Position numbers and translations under genes: made by a program. Below, one piece after another: positions 7,551 through 15,425 of a stretch of 33,881 nt of DNA. Within the stretch, counting starts at the first letter, position 1. Each line of letters begins with the position of its first letter. This DNA is from Actinomycetes bacterium. Its GTDB lineage: Bacteria > Actinomycetota > Acidimicrobiia > Acidimicrobiales > Ilumatobacteraceae. The notes under the pieces were generated by a model, which was given only the letters and a program-made list of their open reading frames with translations, was not told where the DNA came from and did not search any database. The stretch lies in NCBI GenBank assembly GCA_014190295.1, contig BJGF01000007.1, positions 1-33,881 on the forward strand. Direction: 5' to 3'.

Positions 7551-7754
7551 AACCCAGTTCGCGCCTTGTGCTTTAGTTACTGCTTATTGTTTTGAAGTAT
7601 TGATCTCATGACCATATAACAAGCGTGTTGCAGTGTACTGGCGAATCTGTAACCGAATTGTAATAATTTTGCTTGGCGACTCGTAAATAATTAGTAGAGC
7701 CTGTAAGGTTTATGCGTAATTTACCGCCGAATACCATAAAAGGATCGCAAAATA

Positions 7755-8015
7755 ATGGTCATCTCCCAACGAACACTCAAAGTCAAAAGTTCACTCCAGC
7801 AAGAAGTTGTTGCAGATCAATTGCGAAAACAAAGAATTAAAGCAGAGTTGAGTCAGGACGAACTTGCAAAACTTGCTGGCATTGACCGAAAAACAATTAA
7901 CCGCATCGAAAATGGGCACTTCTCTCCAACACTCGACACGATTACGCGATTATGCGTCGTGCTCAAGATCACCCCAGGTACTTTATTGGGTAGTGGTCGA
8001 TCAACACGCAAATAA
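7755..8015 (+). CDS. Xre-family helix-turn-helix regulator
   Basis: This 86-residue protein is a single helix-turn-helix domain. The segment LRKQRIKAELSQDELAKLAG leads into IDRKTINRIENG, the recognition helix, and then SPTLDTITRLCVVLKITPG, the fourth and fifth helices of the Xre/Cro fold. It has no ligand or toxin-antitoxin partner domain. AAAGGA (about 7739-7744) precedes the ATG by roughly 10 nt. The 275-bp spacer to the divergent NlpC gene holds the structured leader of that gene and presumably both promoters, so autoregulation or control of NlpC is plausible but unproven. The mocA-like gene follows after about 21 nt and may be co-transcribed. Confidence 0.85.
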   Translation: MVISQRTLKVKSSLQQEVVADQLRKQRIKAELSQDELAKLAGIDRKTINRIENGHFSPTLDTITRLCVVLKITPGTLLGSGRSTRK

Positions 8016-8036
8016 TAAAATCGTAAGAGCGTCTTG

Positions 8037-8645
8037 GTGAGCGCCAATTCGCAAACAGTTGCAATTTTGCTTGCGGCAGGTGGTGGAACTCGATTCGCTG
8101 GCACCGAACATAAATTAACTGCACTTATCGCTGGTCGTGCCGTTTGTTCATGGTCGTTGCAACATCTACTTGAAGCCGAATTCAAGAACGTTGTAGTTGT
8201 AACTGGTTCAGTTGATTTAAGCGCTTCGCTGAATATCACAGATTTAAAAAATAACGGGACGATACAAATTGTGCAGAACTCACTCTGGCAATCAGGGCTG
8301 GCGAGTTCGTTGCAATGCGGAATAAAAGTTGCAAGAGATCTGGGTGCACAAGCAGTTGTGGTTGGTCTTGCTGATCAGCCTGCGATTCCTGCCACGGCGT
8401 GGCAACAAGTTGCCGCATCGAATTCTCCGATTGCTGTCGCAACGTACAACGCAATACGCGGCAATCCAGTTCGGCTACACGCAGAACTTTGGCAATTATT
8501 GCCAGAGACCGGTGACGACGGCGCACGAATGCTTTTTAAATCGCATCGAGATTTGGTCGAAGAAATTGCTTGCCTCGGCTCGGCGCAAGATGTTGACACG
8601 ATTTCTGACCTTGAAACTGTTCGTAAAATATTTGGTGGTAATTAA
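8037..8645 (+). CDS. mocA: MocA-like molybdenum cofactor cytidylyltransferase
   Basis: This nucleotidyltransferase-fold protein has about 202 residues. The N-terminal loop is LLAAGGGTRFAGTEHKL (nucleotide binding and the conserved Lys), then VVGLADQPAI (metal-binding Asp) and RGNPVRLHAELWQLL followed by GDDGARMLF. MobA/MocA proteins attach GMP or CMP to molybdopterin. CO-dehydrogenase-family enzymes use the cytosine form, which fits MocA next to coxDE and the XdhC genes. TTG at 8034 and GTG at 8037 are both possible starts; GTG is chosen. The DUF501 gene starts 2 nt after its stop. A MobA guanylyltransferase cannot be excluded by reading alone. Confidence 0.8.
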   Translation: MSANSQTVAILLAAGGGTRFAGTEHKLTALIAGRAVCSWSLQHLLEAEFKNVVVVTGSVDLSASLNITDLKNNGTIQIVQNSLWQSGLASSLQCGIKVARDLGAQAVVVGLADQPAIPATAWQQVAASNSPIAVATYNAIRGNPVRLHAELWQLLPETGDDGARMLFKSHRDLVEEIACLGSAQDVDTISDLETVRKIFGGN

Positions 8646-8647
8646 AT

Positions 8648-9097
8648 ATGTCTGGTGCGACAGAACAGGACATAGCTCGAGTTACCGAACTTCTCGGACG
8701 CCGACCACAGGGTGACTTTGAAGTTGTTTTGCGCACAGTTGACGGAGACCCGGTTGTTGTGAGAAATTCGCCACTACTTTATGACGGTACGCCAATGCCA
8801 ACTCGATTTTGGCTGGTCGGTGCCGAACCAAATTTGCTTGTCAGTCGTTTAGAGTCGGCGGGTTGCATCGACATTGCTGAAAGTGAAATTGATCCAGAAG
8901 AACTTGCGCAAACACACAACAGTTATGCGCTCGAACGTGATAGTCAAATACCAAAAAATCACATCGGCCCACGCCCGCACGGAGGAGTCGCCGGCACACG
9001 AATCGGCATCAAGTGTTTGCATGCTCACTATGCAAACTGGCTCGTGAATGGCCAAGACGTCGTTGGTGCTTGGGTCGCCAAGCGACTGGCTGAATAA
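8648..9097 (+). CDS. DUF501 family protein
   Basis: This 149-residue cytoplasmic protein matches the DUF501 pattern known from Actinobacteria. It has an N-terminal LLGRRPQGDFEVVLRTVDGDP, a central TRFWLVGAEPNLLVSRLESAG, and a C-terminal GVAGTRIGIKCLHAHYANWL with conserved Cys and His residues. No biochemical role is established for the family. It is commonly found next to ppx, as here (45 nt before the ppx start). It starts 2 nt after the mocA-like gene, which probably reflects a shared transcript rather than a role in molybdenum metabolism. Confidence 0.82.
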   Translation: MSGATEQDIARVTELLGRRPQGDFEVVLRTVDGDPVVVRNSPLLYDGTPMPTRFWLVGAEPNLLVSRLESAGCIDIAESEIDPEELAQTHNSYALERDSQIPKNHIGPRPHGGVAGTRIGIKCLHAHYANWLVNGQDVVGAWVAKRLAE

Positions 9098-9141
9098 TGC
9101 GCTGTCACACAAGCGTGCATTCTTACTAGGGTTCGTTGCTA

Positions 9142-10065
9142 ATGGATACTAAATTCGCCGCGATAGACATCGGCAGTAACTCGACCAATTTGTTGATCAC
9201 CAACAATGCTGGCGAGACGCTTGAACGAATTGTGCGCTCGACACGACTGGGTGCTGGTCTCACAAAAACTGGACTACTCAGCCCAGAGTCAATCGCCCAA
9301 ACGGTGTCGTGCATCGCCGACTATGCGGCAATAATCAAAAATTATGGGGTTACTGATAAACGGATTGTTGCCACCGCAGCATGCAGGATGGCCAAAAATA
9401 CACCGGAGTTTTTTGAAAAAGTAACTGATGCCAGCGGCTTGACGCCAGAGATAATTTCGGGCGAACAAGAAGGTGCGCTCGCCTACCTGGGTGCAACAAT
9501 TTCATTTAGTGAGTTACCTAAAAAGCAATTTTTGGTCATAGATATTGGTGGTGCTTCAACCGAATTGATGATTGGATCAGAGTCGTTGACTACAGCAGTC
9601 AGCATTCCATATGGGGCAGTCACAGTGAGCGAGAGCGAATTGCATCGTGACCCACCCCGTCCCGAAGAATTAACAAATGCCATTTCGCTCGTATCTGACG
9701 CCGTTGATGATGTAGTTCATATGCATCCAGAGTTTGCTTCGGCCGATCAAATAATCGGCGTTGCCGGAACCATCGTCACAGTGGCGGCTGTCGAGCTTGG
9801 GCTAAAACAATTCGACCCCGAGAAATTGCACGCAATGTGCTTGCGACGCGACGCAGTTGAAGATGTTTTTCGGACCCTTGCGACAGAACCGTTAGCCGAC
9901 AGGGTTTTCAACCCGGGCCTGCCGCGCGACCGAGCCGAGATAATTGTGGGTGGATGTTGTGTACTAGTAGCAGTGATGCGAAGACTACAAATTTCTGAAT
10001 TAATTGTCAGCCAGCATAATTTGCTGGATGGCATCATTGAGAGTCTGCGAAATAAAAAATTATGA
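9142..10065 (+). CDS. ppx: Ppx/GppA exopolyphosphatase
   Basis: This protein of about 307 residues has the ASKHA phosphatase fold. The first phosphate loop is AAIDIGSNSTNLLI at the N-terminus, the second is LVIDIGGASTELMIG mid-protein, and IGVAGTIVTVAAVE forms the adenosine-type motif. Ppx removes terminal phosphates from polyphosphate, and GppA acts on pppGpp. The short single-domain form typical of Actinobacteria is seen here. TTG at 9136 is in frame, but ATG at 9142 sits about 10 nt after TAGGG and is preferred. The stop overlaps the start of the acetyltransferase gene by 4 nt (ATGA). Confidence 0.87.
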   Translation: MDTKFAAIDIGSNSTNLLITNNAGETLERIVRSTRLGAGLTKTGLLSPESIAQTVSCIADYAAIIKNYGVTDKRIVATAACRMAKNTPEFFEKVTDASGLTPEIISGEQEGALAYLGATISFSELPKKQFLVIDIGGASTELMIGSESLTTAVSIPYGAVTVSESELHRDPPRPEELTNAISLVSDAVDDVVHMHPEFASADQIIGVAGTIVTVAAVELGLKQFDPEKLHAMCLRRDAVEDVFRTLATEPLADRVFNPGLPRDRAEIIVGGCCVLVAVMRRLQISELIVSQHNLLDGIIESLRNKKL

Positions 10066-10742
10066 GTGAGACATCTCGATTCACCGCCAGTTCGGCCAGT
10101 TCAATTATCCGCAGCCAACATCCCGCAGGCACACCAATGGTGTCACTGCGACTTGTGGGCCAGCGAATCACGATGCGACCTCTTGTGGCAAGTGACTACA
10201 AGGCTTGGAGTGAAGTCAGGCTGAGAAATAGTGAATGGCTACTCGTTTGGGAGCCACGCAGATCAGATTTCATTGCTGACCCAGCAATAGATCTTCAAGC
10301 ATTTGAACGACGTTGCATCGCACGTGACCGAGAGAGGCAGGCAGGTACTGCCTACACGCTCGGCTTATTTATTGAAAATACTTTGGTTGGAGAAGTCAAT
10401 CTCAACAACGTCGTGCGCGGTGCAATACAAACTGGGACCGTGGGGTACTGGATCGACCGCAAACACGCTGGTCATGGATACGTTGCCGAGGGCGTAGTCG
10501 CATTAGCGCAATTTGCGTTTGAAGACCTCAAACTGCACCGCATCGAAGTATGTATTATTCCGAGAAACACAAATAGCAAAAGAATCATGGAGAAACTTGC
10601 ATTTCGCCTTGAGGGTTTATCCGAAAGATTTCTAGAAATAAACGGCGTCTGGGAAGACCACCTGCGCTATGCGTTCACAATTGAAGAATGGCAAAATCGC
10701 AAATCAGCGTTGGCACAACAGTGGTTGATAACTAAATCTTAA
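10062..10742 (+). CDS. RimJ/RimL-type GNAT acetyltransferase
   Basis: This protein of about 226 residues has a GNAT domain. ITMRPLVASDYKAW opens the fold, LVGEVNLNNV and TVGYWIDRKHAGHGYVAEGV give the acetyl-CoA-binding strand and loop, and HRIEVCIIPRNTNSKRIMEK gives the later helix typical of ribosomal-protein-alanine acetyltransferases. The target is unknown. The first 25 or so residues are outside the domain, and the ATG near MVSLRL is a possible alternative start. The assigned start overlaps the ppx stop by 4 nt. A RimJ homologue commonly sits beside glp/moeA in Actinobacteria; here it is with ppx, about 9 kb from moeA. Its end overlaps the convergent 171-residue gene. Confidence 0.82.
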   Translation: MSETSRFTASSASSIIRSQHPAGTPMVSLRLVGQRITMRPLVASDYKAWSEVRLRNSEWLLVWEPRRSDFIADPAIDLQAFERRCIARDRERQAGTAYTLGLFIENTLVGEVNLNNVVRGAIQTGTVGYWIDRKHAGHGYVAEGVVALAQFAFEDLKLHRIEVCIIPRNTNSKRIMEKLAFRLEGLSERFLEINGVWEDHLRYAFTIEEWQNRKSALAQQWLITKS

Positions 10743-11247
10743 ATCCACCGAGGCACGAAATAAATTTAGTGCAGATGTCTGCCATCTCAAGGTTGTCACG
10801 ACAAGTCACTCGAGATTCGAGTTCATCTGATCCACTGCAATCGCTATTACATTTTAGAACTGACTGACCAAAAAAATTTTCAAAATCTGCGATTGAGTTC
10901 ATCGGTGATAAATATGTGCCACACATCGCCACGATGCAGGGCAAACAACTGACCCCAAACGGGCTGTCAACATTCGGCGGAACAATGATCTCACCACTAC
11001 CCCATGCGTCGATCACAATCGGAACGTCCAATTCTTTTGGCTTATATTTAGGGCTGTGTAGCCTGCCGTTTTTTGAAACCGATTTATCGACAATTGGAAT
11101 AATATTTTTTTGTGAAACGGCAACTTTAAGTTCTGCCAAAATCGGATGTGACTGGCTTAAGTGGGTTGAAACTGCGGCATCAAGTAAATGAGATGCGATT
11201 GCCGCTTTTCGGCGATGGGAATCACATACAACTAAAACGATTCCCAT
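10732..11247 (-). CDS. Unrecognised 171-aa protein, possible degenerate LMW phosphatase
   Basis: I do not firmly recognise this protein. Its N-terminus, GIVLVVCDSHRRKAAIASHL, resembles the first strand, phosphate loop and helix of low-molecular-weight protein tyrosine phosphatases, whose loop is C-x5-R-S. Here the Cys is present at residue 8, but position 14 is Lys and the following Ser is Ala. A DSPFGVS segment near residue 94 weakly recalls the DPFG region. It contains an unusually high number of cysteines, clustered in the C-terminal half. It would be an inactive or altered phosphatase if the resemblance holds. It starts 8 nt after the stop of the basic 103-aa gene, so the two form an operon. 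The 3' end overlaps the acetyltransferase gene by 11 bp. Confidence 0.6.
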   Translation of the reverse strand: MGIVLVVCDSHRRKAAIASHLLDAAVSTHLSQSHPILAELKVAVSQKNIIPIVDKSVSKNGRLHSPKYKPKELDVPIVIDAWGSGEIIVPPNVDSPFGVSCLPCIVAMCGTYLSPMNSIADFENFFGQSVLKCNSDCSGSDELESRVTCRDNLEMADICTKFISCLGGFKI

Positions 11248-11255
11248 AAATATAT

Positions 11256-11567
11256 TTACGGTACACGATATACATCTAGCAGTGCGCGCTCTCGACGCAG
11301 AGCCTTACGGCGCTTCCATGACTTAGTTTTCCAATGCCCGAGACGCTGACGCCTGCTCTTTTGCATCGCGATTTTTGGGTCGTGATGATGCAGTGGCTTC
11401 CAATTAGCACCGGGCTCATCAATGTCTTCTGGCTCAACACCATGCTGAACTTGTTCGGTCATTGAATGCAATGCCGAATGAACTCGATGACGTTCGTTGT
11501 GAGCGTGCGCTCGCAACTCTTGTTTGACCGGCGGAATCGCTTCAACTCGTCTGTGTCGCTGACTCAT
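11256..11567 (-). CDS. Small very basic protein of unknown function
   Basis: This is a 103-residue hypothetical protein rich in Arg, Lys and His. The N-terminal half has a helical, His-rich stretch (RAHAHNERHRVHSALHS) and a short acidic patch (EPEDIDEPG). The C-terminal half is strongly basic (KSRRQRLGHWKTKSWKRRKA). Such a tail suggests nucleic-acid or ribosome binding, but this is inference. The ATG at 11567 is chosen over one at 11579 because GGAGGA lies just upstream of it and the region before 11579 has no ribosome-binding site. The 171-aa gene follows 8 nt after the stop. Three 13-bp tandem repeats lie 64-102 bp upstream. Confidence 0.65.
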   Translation of the reverse strand: MSQRHRRVEAIPPVKQELRAHAHNERHRVHSALHSMTEQVQHGVEPEDIDEPGANWKPLHHHDPKIAMQKSRRQRLGHWKTKSWKRRKALRRERALLDVYRVP

Positions 11568-11630
11568 CTTTCCTCCCATGTCTGGAAATACTTGAATGTT
11601 CTAGCTCCCCTTGAGCGTCACAATACACCT

Positions 11631-11669
11631 GTTTATAACCGTCGTTTATAACTCTCGTTTAAAAATGCC
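11631..11669. repeat. Three 13-bp tandem repeats upstream of the basic-protein operon
   Basis: GTTTATAACCGTC (11631-11643), GTTTATAACTCTC (11644-11656) and GTTTAAAAATGCC (11657-11669) follow in tandem, the third copy being degenerate. They lie in the 135-bp gap between the end of the enoyl-CoA hydratase gene and the start of the basic-protein gene, both on the minus strand. Read on that strand each full copy contains TATAAA. Iterated operator sites or overlapping promoter boxes are both possible. Confidence 0.5.
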
Positions 11670-11702
11670 GGACAACCTAATTAGTGGATATTGCCCTGCT
11701 TA

Positions 11703-12461
11703 TCAAGACTTCTTGATTCGACTCTGCAACACAGCCAGGCGCTCTGCAAACCATGGCTGGCGGGTCGTCCATACTTGTGGCTCAAGTTCTTTGGCAACTG
11801 CTTCTTCGTGAGTCGCAATATTGGCCATCTCTTGAATCGTGCGTTTCGTCAAGATCGCCAACTCGCGCGGGGCGCTCGCGGCACGCACCGCCATGACTCG
11901 TGATGCTGACATCAATTCGTCGTCAGGCACGCACTTGTAGACCAAACCAATTCGTTGCGCTTCGTTGCCGTCAAGAATCTCACCGAACACAACTGCTGCC
12001 ATTGTTGCTTGTGGCCCGGCAATGTTGCGAAACATCCAAGTGTGACCGCCACCAGGATGCAAACCAATCTGCAAAAACCTGGTATCAAATTTTGCCCTGT
12101 GCGCCGCAATGCGCACGTCACAACACAATGCGAGGTTCATGCCAGCACCAACGGCGGCACCGTTGACAGCCGCAATCGTCGGCAACGGTGTTCGCGCGAT
12201 ACGCAAAAATCCTTCATAAATTTTGCTCAACGATTCGCCATCGGCCTCGGCGAGATTTCCTAAATTGGCACCGGCACAAAACGCTGGTGCTGCTCCGGTA
12301 ATGATTATTGCGCCGACCGTCTTATCAGCTTCAATTTCATCCATCGCTTGTTTAATATCGGCGACCATTTCGGCGGTCATCGTGTTGCGCTCGGCTGGGT
12401 TATTCAGCGTCAGGGTTGCAACCCCCTCGCTGCGTTCAAGGATTACGAGACTCATGAGCAT
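11703..12461 (-). CDS. Enoyl-CoA hydratase/isomerase family protein
   Basis: This 252-residue crotonase-fold protein has the oxyanion-hole segments FCAGANLG and AAVNGAAVGAGMNLALCCDV, and then IGLHPGGGHTWMF, corresponding to the second catalytic region. The usual catalytic Glu of hydratases before IGL..PGGG is not evident (TRFLQIGLHPG), so it may be an isomerase, hydrolase or atypical hydratase rather than a beta-oxidation hydratase. It presumably acts on acyl-CoA thioesters in the cytoplasm. ATG at 12461 or 12455 starts it. It diverges from the 201-aa gene across 32 bp. The acyl-CoA synthetase at 15426-17150 could supply substrates, but the two are not in one operon. Confidence 0.85.
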   Translation of the reverse strand: MLMSLVILERSEGVATLTLNNPAERNTMTAEMVADIKQAMDEIEADKTVGAIIITGAAPAFCAGANLGNLAEADGESLSKIYEGFLRIARTPLPTIAAVNGAAVGAGMNLALCCDVRIAAHRAKFDTRFLQIGLHPGGGHTWMFRNIAGPQATMAAVVFGEILDGNEAQRIGLVYKCVPDDELMSASRVMAVRAASAPRELAILTKRTIQEMANIATHEEAVAKELEPQVWTTRQPWFAERLAVLQSRIKKS

Positions 12462-12493
12462 TTAGTTTGGCACATTGTTAGCGTAAGAACCGC

Positions 12494-13099
12494 ATGTTGG
12501 ACCATGTCTTTAGCGATGCCATCAGCGCACTGCGCGATGCCTTTACAAACGCGTTCCTTGAGCGTCAGGCCTTCGACGAGCACTTTCAATCTGACGTCCT
12601 GCTTGGCGATCTCGTCTGGGAAACAAGTTATGGATTGCCGGGCGAAGGTCGACCACCAAGGGTTGTTGCCCACATCACATTGACTTGGCCAAGTTGGAGT
12701 CAGGCAAATTATCGCGCGTGGTACACAGAAGAAATATTTCACGAGTCACCTGCAATCGAAATGGAAATCGTGTTTCGAGTGCAGCGACTTGCAGGCCAAC
12801 CAGACTCATCGCTTGTTGATGGCATCGCGCCAATCAAGAGTCCACAGATTAGTGCCAGCCAACTAGAGCGCGAAAGTATCACAGTCGAAATCACTCGACC
12901 CACGCAACCGCCCGAACATATCGATTATGCGATCGAAGTTACATATACGGGCGACTACGAACTCGCAGAAGAAACTTTGCAAGACGGCACCAGCAAATTA
13001 TTGGATGAGCACTTCAACACACTCGGCGGATGGATTGCTTCGACACTTGTCAAACTTGGCGATTTGCAACTTATATTTTTGCCTGCTGACGAAAATTAG
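12494..13099 (+). CDS. Hypothetical 201-aa protein
   Basis: I do not recognise this protein. It is soluble by appearance, with no membrane segment or signal peptide and no catalytic motif. It has an N-terminal amphipathic helix (SALRDAFTNAFLERQAF), a Trp-rich beta-like stretch (HITLTWPSWSQANYRAWYTE), a central strand (IEMEIVFRVQRLAG) and a C-terminal part ending in a hydrophobic strand (TLVKLGDLQLIFLP). Codon use looks like that of its neighbours and the frame is intact, so it is probably real. It diverges from the enoyl-CoA hydratase gene with only 32 bp between starts. Its last codons form one arm of a hairpin shared with the convergent kinase gene. Confidence 0.65.
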   Translation: MLDHVFSDAISALRDAFTNAFLERQAFDEHFQSDVLLGDLVWETSYGLPGEGRPPRVVAHITLTWPSWSQANYRAWYTEEIFHESPAIEMEIVFRVQRLAGQPDSSLVDGIAPIKSPQISASQLERESITVEITRPTQPPEHIDYAIEVTYTGDYELAEETLQDGTSKLLDEHFNTLGGWIASTLVKLGDLQLIFLPADEN

Positions 13100-13104
13100 C
13101 AGGC
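13081..13104. terminator. 7-bp hairpin between convergent genes
   Basis: GCCTGCT (13081-13087) and AGCAGGC (13098-13104) form a perfect inverted repeat around a 10-nt loop that contains the start of the TAG stop codon (13097-13099) of the 201-aa gene. The convergent PfkB kinase gene ends at 13116. No T-run follows the stem in the direction of either transcript, so termination is inferred from position and symmetry. Confidence 0.42.
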
Positions 13105-13115
13105 TTACAAAGCAA

Positions 13116-14144
13116 CTATTGTAAGTTTTTTGGCACGACTGTTTTTAGTTGCACCAGCGGTCTTGAGCCGATATGCGAAATAACTTCGGAGGCGACAATC
13201 GAGCCGATTTTGCCGCACTGCTCAATTGGCTTGCCGCGCACAAAGCCATACAAGAACCCGGCTGCATACATATCGCCAGCCCCAGTCGCGTCAACAACGC
13301 TGTCAACTGGCTCTGCATCAATAATCACGACTTCATCGCCGTCAATCACTACCGAGCCGTGCTCATTGCGTGTGACAGCAGCGAATTCGCAGTCATTTCG
13401 CAGTTGATGAAGTGCTTCATTGATTGAGTCAACTTGATAAAGCGATTTAATCTCATCCTCGTTTGAAAACAAAATATCAATATCGTTTTTCACCAGTGAC
13501 AAAAAGTCTGATCGATGACGGTCAACGCAAAATGAATCTGAAAGTGTCAGTGCAACTTTGCGACCAGCAGCGTGTGCATATTCTGCGGCTACGCGAAAAG
13601 CTTCTTTGGCTGCATCACGGTCAAACAAATAACCTTCAAGCATCACTACTGCAGCGCTTTGCACTGCCTCACGTGAAATATCGGCAGCATCTAAAAGTGA
13701 TGCGGCACCAAGAAATGTATTCATCGTGCGGTTGCCATCTGGCGTGACGACGATCAAACACCGGCCAGTATCTTCTGTCTTGCAGGTAGCGCCCGGAAAA
13801 AACTTCACGCCAACATTCGCAAGATCATTAGCGAAAGACTCGCCAAGTCGGTCAGCCGCGATTTTGCCAATAAAGCCTGCTTTGCCGCCGAGGCTGGCTA
13901 ACCCATAAGCAGTATTGGCCGCGCTTCCACCACTCATTTCGGTTCGCGAATTAACCAACGAATGTAAATGTTTCGAGCGAGACATCTCGACTAAGTTCAT
14001 CGAGCCTTTGACAATCTTTTCGCGAATCAAAAACCCTTCATCGACCGTAGCCAACACATCAACAAGGGCGTTACCGATCGTCAGTGAATCAAGATCTACG
14101 CCGCTCACCCCCGTGAGATTTACTGGTGGCACAAGACGAAACAC
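13116..14144 (-). CDS. PfkB-family carbohydrate/nucleoside kinase (adenosine-kinase-like)
   Basis: This 342-residue protein is a ribokinase-fold kinase. The first PfkB signature region is GGSAANTAYGLASLGGKAGF and the second is DATGAGDMYAAGFLYGF, which contains the catalytic Asp and the anion hole. The lid region and the C-terminal IGSIVASEVISHIGSRPL fit the adenosine-kinase-like branch of PfkB kinases. It would phosphorylate a nucleoside or sugar with ATP in the cytoplasm; the substrate is not certain. GTG at 14144 gives the full frame, and GTG at 14108 would remove 12 residues that precede the domain. It diverges from the MFS transporter gene with 54 bp between starts. Confidence 0.83.
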   Translation of the reverse strand: MFRLVPPVNLTGVSGVDLDSLTIGNALVDVLATVDEGFLIREKIVKGSMNLVEMSRSKHLHSLVNSRTEMSGGSAANTAYGLASLGGKAGFIGKIAADRLGESFANDLANVGVKFFPGATCKTEDTGRCLIVVTPDGNRTMNTFLGAASLLDAADISREAVQSAAVVMLEGYLFDRDAAKEAFRVAAEYAHAAGRKVALTLSDSFCVDRHRSDFLSLVKNDIDILFSNEDEIKSLYQVDSINEALHQLRNDCEFAAVTRNEHGSVVIDGDEVVIIDAEPVDSVVDATGAGDMYAAGFLYGFVRGKPIEQCGKIGSIVASEVISHIGSRPLVQLKTVVPKNLQ

Positions 14145-14198
14145 TAGTTGATTATTGATGGCTACTATCGCAGCTAGATAAACAACTACCGTGTTTGT

Positions 14199-15425
14199 GT
14201 GATTTTGAAACTGCTCGCAGTGCCATCTAGTGCGACGACTGATGGGCGAAAATTGATCATCACTCGCGCGTTACGAGCATTTGTTGACGGCATGGTTTAT
14301 GTGATGCTGCCCGGATTCCTACTTGTGCTCGGATTATCAGGCGTACAGATCGGCGCCGTCGTGACTGCATCGCTTTTAGGCTCTGCGCTAACAACGATTC
14401 TTGTGGGCATCTACGGACATCGAATTGCGCCAGCCAAAATGCTCGCACTCGCCGCAGTATTGATGGTGGCAACTGGCATTGCTTTTGGCGTCGTCTCAAG
14501 CTTCGTGATGTTGCTGGTTATCGGCATCATCGGAACGATGAACCCTTCGGCAGGTGATGTGAGTGCATTCTTGCCGCTCGAACAAGCAAGTCTTTCGGCT
14601 TCCGTTACCAATGACCAACGCACGGCAATGTTCGCGCTCTACAACTTGAGCGGCGCCCTTGTCGGCTCAATCGGTGCATTGTGTGCGGCTGTGCCACTGT
14701 GGTTTGCACGCAAACAGAAACTCACCGATCTAACCGGATACAGAATTACATTTTTTGTTTATGCAATTGCTGGTGTAGTCGTTTATCTGATCTATCGACG
14801 AATGTCGGTTTTGTCGCAAGTAAAACCAACTGGTACAAAATCTGCACTTGGTGATTCGCGTCGAATAATTTTCAAACTTGCTGCACTATTCAGTCTTGAC
14901 TCATTTGGCGGTGGTTTTGCGGTTCAGTCAATTTTTGCACTGTGGATATACCGACGATTTGATCTCTCTATTGGCACACTCAGCGTCGTATTTTTTGCAA
15001 CAGGCACGCTGTCGGCTATTTCATCGCTGCTCTCAGTACGCATCGCCAAGCGAATCGGTTTGGTGCGAACAATGGTCTTTACCCATGTTCCCGCCAGCGT
15101 TCTTTTGATCGGTGTTGCTCTCGCCCCAAATGTCTGGCTCGCAGTGACACTATTTATTGCGCGTGGATTACTCAGCCAAATGGATGTACCTGTTCGCAGC
15201 AGTTATGTGATGGCAGTGGTCAAACCCCATGAGCGCACGGCTGCAGCCAGTGTCACCAATGTTCCGCGCAGTTTGGCTTCGGCTCTACCACCGATTGCCG
15301 CTGGCTGGATGTTGGATCAATCTCGTTTTGCCTGGCCATTGCTGATTTGCGCGGCCTGCAAAATTATTTACGACTTTTTATTGCTATGGCTTTTTCGCCA
15401 TATTCGACCGCCTGAAGAACAGTAA
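14199..15425 (+). CDS. Major facilitator superfamily transporter
   Basis: This 408-residue membrane protein has about twelve hydrophobic segments, with a cytosolic central loop at about residues 200-225 (KPTGTKSALGDSRR). The loop after the second helix (IYGHRIAPAKML) and the equivalent segment in the second half (SVRIAKRIGLVRTM) are in the usual MFS positions. The N-terminal half shows GLSGVQIGAVVTASLLGSAL. The substrate is unknown; drug or metabolite export is the commonest role for such proteins. GTG at 14199 is the start. The stop TAA (15423-15425) abuts the stop of the convergent acyl-CoA synthetase with no gap. Confidence 0.82.
   Translation: MILKLLAVPSSATTDGRKLIITRALRAFVDGMVYVMLPGFLLVLGLSGVQIGAVVTASLLGSALTTILVGIYGHRIAPAKMLALAAVLMVATGIAFGVVSSFVMLLVIGIIGTMNPSAGDVSAFLPLEQASLSASVTNDQRTAMFALYNLSGALVGSIGALCAAVPLWFARKQKLTDLTGYRITFFVYAIAGVVVYLIYRRMSVLSQVKPTGTKSALGDSRRIIFKLAALFSLDSFGGGFAVQSIFALWIYRRFDLSIGTLSVVFFATGTLSAISSLLSVRIAKRIGLVRTMVFTHVPASVLLIGVALAPNVWLAVTLFIARGLLSQMDVPVRSSYVMAVVKPHERTAAASVTNVPRSLASALPPIAAGWMLDQSRFAWPLLICAACKIIYDFLLLWLFRHIRPPEEQ

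Noticed and set aside
7480-7754. c-di-AMP (ydaO-type) riboswitch upstream of the NlpC gene
   Set aside because: The position fits, and there are hairpins, but I do not see the conserved GGGUGAAUC and CAGCUAACCUCGU-type segments of that riboswitch. Kept only as a structured leader.
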